Assembly: GCF_965138505.1 (NCBI RefSeq)
Contig: NZ_CBCSCO010000001.1
Location: forward strand, 744,001-808,000
DNA: 64,000 nt
Reading direction: 5' to 3'
Source of the DNA: Litorimonas haliclonae
GTDB lineage: Bacteria; Pseudomonadota; Alphaproteobacteria; Caulobacterales; Maricaulaceae
In this document: positions 59,358 to 64,000 of the stretch, one piece after another
How positions within the stretch are numbered: the first letter of the stretch is position 1
Layout: each line of letters opens with the position of its first letter
The notes under the pieces: generated by a model
What the model saw: only the letters and a program-made list of their open reading frames with translations
Database searches by the model: none
What the model was told of the DNA's origin: nothing
Program-made: the position numbers and the translations under genes

Positions 59358-60776
59358 CTATTTGTTTCTATTCTTCACATCCTCAAGCATATTATCGAGT
59401 TGGATTTTGTCGTAAACTTTCGCCTTTTTTACCAATCCGTATATCTCCCTTGTCGCCCTGATGTCTTCAACAGGATTGCTGTTTAATATCAACAAATCCG
59501 CTATTTTCCCTTCGCTCACACTTCCGTATCTATCTTCTAGTCCAAAGTATTTCGGCCCGTTGACCACCGAAGTTTGTAAAGTTTGGAGTGGCGTCAGGCC
59601 GCTTTCCTGATAGATTTCCAGCTCGTCATGCAAGGCGAAACCTGGGTAGATATAGGAGTTTAAAAACCCCGCATCTGTACCGGCAATGATGTCCATTCCG
59701 GATTCCTGAACCACGGGCAAAAGGCTTACAAGCTTTTGATAGTGCGCTTTTCGAGCGGCAATCTCTTCTACGGACGCCTTATTGGCCCTGTTGACGCGCC
59801 AGTCATAGGTTTTGATAATTCCGGGGCCGATATATTGGAGTTCAGGATCAGATAAATGATCATCCTCATCCAGATAAGACGTGATACGGCTCCCGATCAA
59901 TGTGGGCACGACAGCGGTTCCATTTTTCGCCAAATGTTTATACCGCTTTCTGGCCGTGGAGTTGTCAAAACTTTCTTCTAGCTGAGCGCTTGCTGCGGCT
60001 TTGTCTATTTCCCCGTTTCTATAGGCATTAATGATTTCGCTCTCCTGAGCGGAACCCGCCTTGAGCATATAGGCCATGTGTTCGACCGTAGATAATCCGG
60101 CTTCTGAGACGTCTTGGATTGTCAGTTCGAAAGGAATATGGGCGGAGGTTGCATAGCCCCTGCGGGTCGCGGCCTTTACGCTTTTCAGGAATAATTCCGG
60201 GGACAAAGTATTATCCGTTATTTTCACGAAATCGACTTTTAAGCTGTCTAGTTTATCTAATGCCGCCGTTAACTCCGCCTCTGAGTCTATTTCCAGATCG
60301 CCTGGCCAAATAGAGTCTTTCCCTTCCAATTTGGGTCCCGCCGTAAAAATGGTCGGCCCCAAAAGGCCTTCGCTCTCTATTTGGTCGCGCCAGTTCAGCA
60401 CGTCCGTACTGATATCCGCCGCGCAATCCCTAATGGTTGTCACGCCATTCGCGAGATAGAGCGGCAACATATTTTTGTTTTCATCGACAAGGGTTTCGTC
60501 CCCGAAATGCATATGCATATCCCACAGGCCGGGAATAACGTATTTACCTTTGGCCTCAATTATTTGACTGCCGTTCCAGTCTGCTGAGCCATCAAGCGAA
60601 GCGATTTTTTCTATAATCTCGCCATTAATACCAATGTATTGATTTTGGAGAATATCACCTGTTTGCGTATCCACGATATTTGCGTTTTTGATTAAGATAT
60701 CAAAATTCACGCCCTCATTCTGATCACAGGCAATAAAGGTCAGGCTTGCCAAAAGGCCGAGATATAAAGATTTCAT
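59358..60776 (-). CDS. secreted lipoprotein amidohydrolase
   Basis: A 472-residue amidohydrolase-superfamily protein. Its N-terminus is a lipoprotein signal (LLASLTFIAC, lipobox Cys about 17). Metal-site motifs are GLWDMHMHFGDET (HxH, about 90), the ITDN loop with a Lys (VDFVKITDN) as possible carbamylated Lys, SAHIPFELT, STVEHMAYML and GTDAGFL with the catalytic Asp. This matches the imidazolonepropionase-like or prolidase-like secreted group; the substrate is unknown. The gene overlaps a short leader frame, with a duplicated start region upstream. The 59176-59357 gap beyond it has no gene. Confidence 0.88.
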   Translation of the reverse strand: MKSLYLGLLASLTFIACDQNEGVNFDILIKNANIVDTQTGDILQNQYIGINGEIIEKIASLDGSADWNGSQIIEAKGKYVIPGLWDMHMHFGDETLVDENKNMLPLYLANGVTTIRDCAADISTDVLNWRDQIESEGLLGPTIFTAGPKLEGKDSIWPGDLEIDSEAELTAALDKLDSLKVDFVKITDNTLSPELFLKSVKAATRRGYATSAHIPFELTIQDVSEAGLSTVEHMAYMLKAGSAQESEIINAYRNGEIDKAAASAQLEESFDNSTARKRYKHLAKNGTAVVPTLIGSRITSYLDEDDHLSDPELQYIGPGIIKTYDWRVNRANKASVEEIAARKAHYQKLVSLLPVVQESGMDIIAGTDAGFLNSYIYPGFALHDELEIYQESGLTPLQTLQTSVVNGPKYFGLEDRYGSVSEGKIADLLILNSNPVEDIRATREIYGLVKKAKVYDKIQLDNMLEDVKNRNK

Positions 60777-60829
60777 ACGGCACCCCCGACATCTGCAGTG
60801 GATTGGTTTGTCACAATAGAAAACCCCAT
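60773..60829 (-). CDS. 18-residue leader frame overlapping the amidohydrolase start
   Basis: On the minus strand an SD (GGAGAG) and ATG at 60829 open a frame of 18 codons (MGFSIVTNQSTADVGGAV) whose TGA stop overlaps the amidohydrolase ATG (ATGA at 60776-60773). The SD and start are the 19-bp copy of the GlsB start region. Translation of this frame would be coupled to the amidohydrolase. It may be functional or simply the relic of a duplication. Confidence 0.45.
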   Translation of the reverse strand: MGFSIVTNQSTADVGGAV

Positions 60830-60865
60830 AACGCTCTCCAATTAATTCTGGGAGCCTTATGGGGT
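60816..60865 (-). terminator. long hairpin after metK (terminator or translation-control stem)
   Basis: ACCCCATAA (minus strand, 60865-60857) pairs with TTATGGGGT (60831-60823), extended inward by GGCTCC/GGAGAGC pairs, about 15 bp in all. A TTTTCT tract follows at 60823-60818. It is 47 bp after the metK stop. The 3' arm contains the SD and ATG of the leader frame, so the same stem could block its translation. Confidence 0.65.
60822..60840. repeat. direct repeat copy 2 (upstream of the amidohydrolase leader)
   Basis: Identical 19-mer to 59168-59186, in the same orientation, so the two copies bracket the amidohydrolase gene at a spacing of 1,654 bp. Here it forms the 3' arm of the hairpin at 60823-60865. 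Confidence 0.9.
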
Positions 60866-60912
60866 GATTTTCAAGGCCTGTCTATCAGACCATAAGATTA
60901 GCTGTTTAAACC

Positions 60913-62106
60913 TTAAACGGCCTTTTTGATCGCCTCGACCAAATCAGTCTTCTCCCAAGAGAAGTGACCTTCTTCCGTCGGCGTCCGGCCAAAGTGCCCG
61001 TAAGCAGAGGTCGGCGCATAAATCGCTTGGTTAAGGTTCAAATGCGAACGAATGCCGCGAGGCGTCAAAGACATCAGCTTGGGCAATACTTCCTCCAAAC
61101 GCTCAGCGAGAGCAGAATGTTCTCCGTCTAGTTCAACATAAATAGACGTCGGCTCTGACACCCCAATCGCGTAGGAGAGTTGAATATTCGCCCAGTCAAC
61201 GAGACCGGAGGCGACAATATTTTTCGCAAGGTAGCGAGACGCGTAGGCCGCAGAACGGTCAACCTTCGTTGGATCTTTACCGGAGAAAGCGCCGCCGCCA
61301 TGAGGCGCCATTCCGCCGTAGGTATCGACAATAATTTTACGTCCTGTCAGTCCGGCGTCGCCATCTGGCCCGCCAATGACAAATTTACCTGTCGGGTTGA
61401 TGTGGAAGATCGTTTCATCGGTGATCCAGCCTTCGGGCATGACTTCTCGGATGTAAGGCATGACAATGTCAGACACGTCGGCAGAGGATAGACCGTCTTT
61501 GTGCTGTGTCGACAACACAATCGCGGAGGCGCCGACTGGCTTACCATCTTCATACTTCACAGAAACCTGGGATTTCGCATCGGGCTCCAAGCCGGATTCT
61601 TTGCCGGAATGGCGAACTTCGGCCAAACGCTCAAGAATCTTGTGGCTGTAATAAACCGGGGCCGGCATTAACGCCTCCGGCACTTCATTCGAAGCATATC
61701 CGAACATGATGCCCTGATCCCCTGCACCCTCTTCTGTATGAAGCCCAGTACCTTCATCTACGCCCGCTGCAATATCAACGGACTGAGCGTGGAGAAGAAC
61801 TTCGACATCTGCGTGGGCGTGGTGAAAGCCGGACTGCTCGTATCCAATGTCTTTAATGGCGGCGCGGGCGACAGCCTCAACATCGTCTTTGGACACATCC
61901 ATCCCGCGCGTTTCACCTGCAATAACGACTTTATTGGTCGTCGTCAGAGTTTCAGCGGCCACACGTACCTCCCATGGGGACATGCCCGCTGCGATAGATC
62001 TGCGGAAATACAGATCAACAATTTCGTCGGAAATACGGTCGGCGACTTTATCCGGGTGACCTTCAGAAACAGACTCGGACGTGAAGTGATAGGTTTTACG
62101 GGCCAT
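60913..62106 (-). CDS. metK: S-adenosylmethionine synthase
   Basis: About 397 residues making SAM from methionine and ATP. Motifs: FTSESVSEGHPDKVADRISDEI in outline at the start (His/Asp metal and ATP site), EGAGDQGIMFGYASNE (about 124), the GGPDGDAGLTGRKIIVDTYGG loop and GGGAFSGKDPTKVDRSAAY (about 277-295). I chose ATG 62106, with AAGGTG as SD at a normal distance, over GTG 62115. It lies downstream of ahcY, divided by a terminator. Confidence 0.96.
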   Translation of the reverse strand: MARKTYHFTSESVSEGHPDKVADRISDEIVDLYFRRSIAAGMSPWEVRVAAETLTTTNKVVIAGETRGMDVSKDDVEAVARAAIKDIGYEQSGFHHAHADVEVLLHAQSVDIAAGVDEGTGLHTEEGAGDQGIMFGYASNEVPEALMPAPVYYSHKILERLAEVRHSGKESGLEPDAKSQVSVKYEDGKPVGASAIVLSTQHKDGLSSADVSDIVMPYIREVMPEGWITDETIFHINPTGKFVIGGPDGDAGLTGRKIIVDTYGGMAPHGGGAFSGKDPTKVDRSAAYASRYLAKNIVASGLVDWANIQLSYAIGVSEPTSIYVELDGEHSALAERLEEVLPKLMSLTPRGIRSHLNLNQAIYAPTSAYGHFGRTPTEEGHFSWEKTDLVEAIKKAV

Positions 62107-62185
62107 TTTGGGCACCTTTCAGATTTTAAGGCTCTTCGCTTTTTATTATTATTAAGAGGCTTTTGGATGGAAGCTTGATTTAAAA

Positions 62186-62211
62186 GGGTAAAACGGGGCG
62201 TTGCCGCCCCG
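62186..62211 (-). terminator. Rho-independent terminator between ahcY and metK
   Basis: On the minus strand CGGGGCG (62211-62205) pairs with CGCCCCG (62200-62194) across a GCAA tetraloop, then TTTTACCCTTTT. It lies 23 bp after the ahcY stop, so metK needs its own promoter in the following 80 bp. Confidence 0.85.
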
Positions 62212-62233
62212 CATTTTATTAGAAATACGCCGC

Positions 62234-63643
62234 CTAGTAGCGGTAATGTTCTGGCTTGTACGGCCCCTCTTTAGACACGCCGATATAATCAGCTTGTTCT
62301 TGAGACATTTCTGTGAGTTTCACGCCGATTTTTTCGAGGTGAAGACGGGCGACTTTTTCGTCCAGATGCTTAGGCAGCATATAGACCTTGTTTTCATATT
62401 TACGATTAGACGCTTTGGAGTCTTCCCAAAGTTCCATTTGTGCCAGAACCTGGTTTGTGAAAGAGGCTGACATCACAAAAGACGGATGGCCTGTTGCATT
62501 ACCGAGGTTCAGCAAACGCCCTTGAGACAAGAGGATCATGCGGTTGCCTTTTGGGAAGGTCACCATATCCACTTGGTCCTTAATATTTGTCCATTGCAGG
62601 TTTTTCAGGGATGCGACTTGGATTTCATTATCAAAGTGACCGATATTGCCGACAATGGCCATGTCTTTCATCTCGCGCATATGCTCGAGGCGGATGACGT
62701 CTTTGTTGCCTGTGGTCGTGACAAAAATATCCGCCGTGGAAAGCGTGTCTTCGAGTGTCGTAACCTCAAACCCGTCCATAGCCGCTTGAAGCGCACAAAT
62801 CGGATCAACTTCGGTGACCTTCACACGCGCGCCCGCACCGCGAAGAGAGGCGGCAGAGCCTTTGCCGACGTCGCCATATCCGAGCACAACGGCCGTTTTC
62901 CCTGCCATCATCGTGTCCGTCGCGCGGCGAATGCCGTCCACGAGAGACTCTTTACAGCCGTATTTATTATCGAATTTGGACTTGGTGACGGAGTCGTTCA
63001 CGTTAATAGCCGGGAAAGGCAGACGACCTTCACGCTGTAATTCGTAAAGGCGGTGAACCCCTGTAGTGGTTTCTTCGGACACACCCACGATCTGGTCGCG
63101 CATTTTTGTAAACCAGCCCGGGCTGGCGTCCAGACGCTTCTTGATCTGAGCGAACACGGCCGCTTCTTCTTCGGAGCCGGGCTCGCCTTCGATCAGGTTT
63201 GTTTCCCCGGCTTCGACACGAGCGCCCATGATAATATAGAGCGTTGCGTCGCCGCCATCATCGAGAATGATATTTGGGCCGTCTTCGAACAGGAATGATT
63301 TGTCGAGATAATCCCAATGCTCTTCTAGTGTCTGGCCTTTGATAGCAAACACAGGGACGCCAGCAGCAGCAATAGCGGCAGCGGCGTGGTCTTGAGTTGA
63401 ATAGATGTTGCAAGACGCCCAACGAACGTCTGCGCCCAAAGCGGTTAGCGTTTCAATCAGAACAGCGGTTTGAATTGTCATGTGCAGCGAGCCGACGATG
63501 CGGGCGCCCTTTAAAGGCTGTTCTGCGCCGAACTCTTCGCGCAGCGCCATAAGGCCCGGCATCTCAGTTTCAGCGATGTCCAGCTCTTTGCGGCCATATT
63601 CAGCCAGGCTGATGTCTTTGACGATGTAATCAGACTTACTCAT
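62234..63643 (-). CDS. ahcY: adenosylhomocysteinase
   Basis: A 469-residue S-adenosylhomocysteine hydrolase, which splits SAH made by methyltransferases into adenosine and homocysteine, using bound NAD. Visible are GSLHMTIQTAVLIETLTALGA in outline (about 51), SCNIYSTQDHAAAA, PAINVNDSVTKSKFDNKYGC (substrate Lys/Asp), the NAD motif VVLGYGDVGKGSAASLRG and VGNIGHFDNEI. The tail EGPYKPEHYRY with Lys-Pro-x-x-Tyr-Arg-Tyr is the family end. A 40-residue internal insertion is of the bacterial long type. SD AGAGGCG. Confidence 0.97.
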   Translation of the reverse strand: MSKSDYIVKDISLAEYGRKELDIAETEMPGLMALREEFGAEQPLKGARIVGSLHMTIQTAVLIETLTALGADVRWASCNIYSTQDHAAAAIAAAGVPVFAIKGQTLEEHWDYLDKSFLFEDGPNIILDDGGDATLYIIMGARVEAGETNLIEGEPGSEEEAAVFAQIKKRLDASPGWFTKMRDQIVGVSEETTTGVHRLYELQREGRLPFPAINVNDSVTKSKFDNKYGCKESLVDGIRRATDTMMAGKTAVVLGYGDVGKGSAASLRGAGARVKVTEVDPICALQAAMDGFEVTTLEDTLSTADIFVTTTGNKDVIRLEHMREMKDMAIVGNIGHFDNEIQVASLKNLQWTNIKDQVDMVTFPKGNRMILLSQGRLLNLGNATGHPSFVMSASFTNQVLAQMELWEDSKASNRKYENKVYMLPKHLDEKVARLHLEKIGVKLTEMSQEQADYIGVSKEGPYKPEHYRY

Positions 63644-63848
63644 ATCAATATCGCCTCTTGGGCGCCTCTTAGGAAAAGGTTACGGTTTGAGGGGCCATTA
63701 GTCTGAAAGCAGTACAACGTCAACTGCATATAACGTTTTCTTTATATGCCCTCACAGTTAACGGGGCATTCAAACGACCCCTTGAATTTGCTTCATGACA
63801 GGTCAGTTTACAGGCCCTATACGAGGCCACCAAAAGTAGAGCGATCCG

Positions 63849-64000
63849 ATTCCAAAATTTTCTGTTATTATTGTGAATTTCAATGCCGGCGATTGGCTAG
63901 CGCGAAGCGTCGCCTCCGTCGCCGCGCAGACATTTACGGACTTTGAGTGCTTTATAGTCGACAACGGATCTTCCGATAATTCATTTAGCGCTCTGCCTGA
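63849..64000 (+). CDS. family 2 glycosyltransferase, N-terminal fragment
   Basis: The last 150 bases encode FSVIIVNFNAGDWLARSVAS and, further on, FIVDNGSSDNS, the classic GT2 start with the Asn-Gly-Ser-Ser-Asp nucleotide-binding motif. The frame runs off the right edge. An in-frame TAG at 63837-63839 leaves no ATG before the conserved core; only ATT at 63849 or GTG at 63873 are available. The start is therefore not resolved, and a rare start or an upstream frameshift are both possible. The gap 63644-63848 upstream holds no gene I can support. Confidence 0.7.
   Translation, partial: MPKFSVIIVNFNAGDWLARSVASVAAQTFTDFECFIVDNGSSDNSFSALP

Noticed and set aside
62107..62233. SAM or SAM/SAH riboswitch before metK
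   Set aside because: The leader contains the ahcY terminator and an AT-rich stretch, but no motif of the SAM-I, SAM-II or SAM/SAH riboswitch classes could be recognised.
63644..63780. SAH riboswitch before ahcY
   Set aside because: No match to the conserved GC-rich core of SAH riboswitches in the minus-strand leader.
1..64000. tRNA or rRNA genes and CRISPR arrays
   Set aside because: No T-arm plus acceptor-stem combinations, no rRNA cores and no regularly spaced repeats were seen by eye. A tRNAscan/Infernal run would settle it.

Overview
This window looks like a piece of alphaproteobacterial chromosome of medium GC (roughly half, by eye), probably from a marine, Hyphomonadaceae/Maricaulales-like lineage. 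The evidence is the ubiB-coaBC-dut neighbourhood, many Caulobacterales-type genes (DUF885, DUF2959, a TonB receptor beginning EIIVTGTR, ptsP/EI-Ntr, an HSDL2-like SDR) and a possible CtrA half-site pair. The taxonomic call is inference. No rRNA, tRNA, CRISPR array or intact transposase gene was seen.

Layout. 1-9.6 kb: the end of a TadE/TadG-like pilus gene, a tyrosine phosphatase, nrdB behind two NrdR-like boxes, then ubiB, coaBC and dut interleaved with small secreted proteins, and phhB. 9.7-15.7 kb: a DUF885 peptidase-like protein, nnrD, and a small operon pairing a poly-gamma-glutamate-hydrolase-like protein with a gamma-glutamylcyclotransferase-like protein, then a class II amidotransferase and DUF202. 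15.7-23.5 kb: gyrB, DUF421, and a tight group with a GntA-like (YqcI/YcgG) haem N-oxygenase, a DUF1989 protein and a DksA/TraR zinc finger; then DUF2959 and an EamA permease.

23.6-26.5 kb is the accessory island. It holds an AT-rich AIPR-family abortive-infection gene with its own promoter and a PD-(D/E)XK-like N-terminus, a 159-bp element with 32-33 bp inverted ends (one end also occurs alone near 4.1 kb), and a GC-rich block with strong nested base-pairing that I could not assign.

26.5-40.1 kb: a flavoprotein and TauE/SafE permease, then a long same-strand run from 28.5 to 40.1 kb: pxpABC (5-oxoproline to glutamate), a fused pabBC, zntB, and six genes DUF4129-DUF4350-MoxR-DUF58-SpoIIM-RDD, mostly joined by 1-4 base overlaps. 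This last set looks like a MoxR-chaperone membrane module.

40.1-49.5 kb: an Xre regulator, a WecB/TagA/CpsF glycosyltransferase, an Atm1-like ABC exporter, a convergent beta-barrel lipoprotein whose terminator lies inside the exporter gene, an operon SDR-DUF1330-DUF2855-crotonase, and etfBA. 49.7-64 kb: a large lipoprotein, a YgjP-type metalloprotease, a TonB receptor, ptsP, an isolated rimM, glsB, a lipoprotein amidohydrolase behind a duplicated glsB start region and an overlapping 18-codon leader, then metK and ahcY (the S-adenosylmethionine cycle), and the start of a family 2 glycosyltransferase running off the end.

Functional links: gamma-glutamyl hydrolysis and cyclisation (13-14 kb) would yield 5-oxoproline, the substrate of PxpABC (28.5-31 kb). 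EtfBA could accept electrons from acyl-CoA oxidation next to the crotonase operon. MetK and AhcY sit together. The most unusual items are the AIPR island, the GntA-DUF1989 pair, the amidohydrolase leader arrangement and the unassigned structured block.
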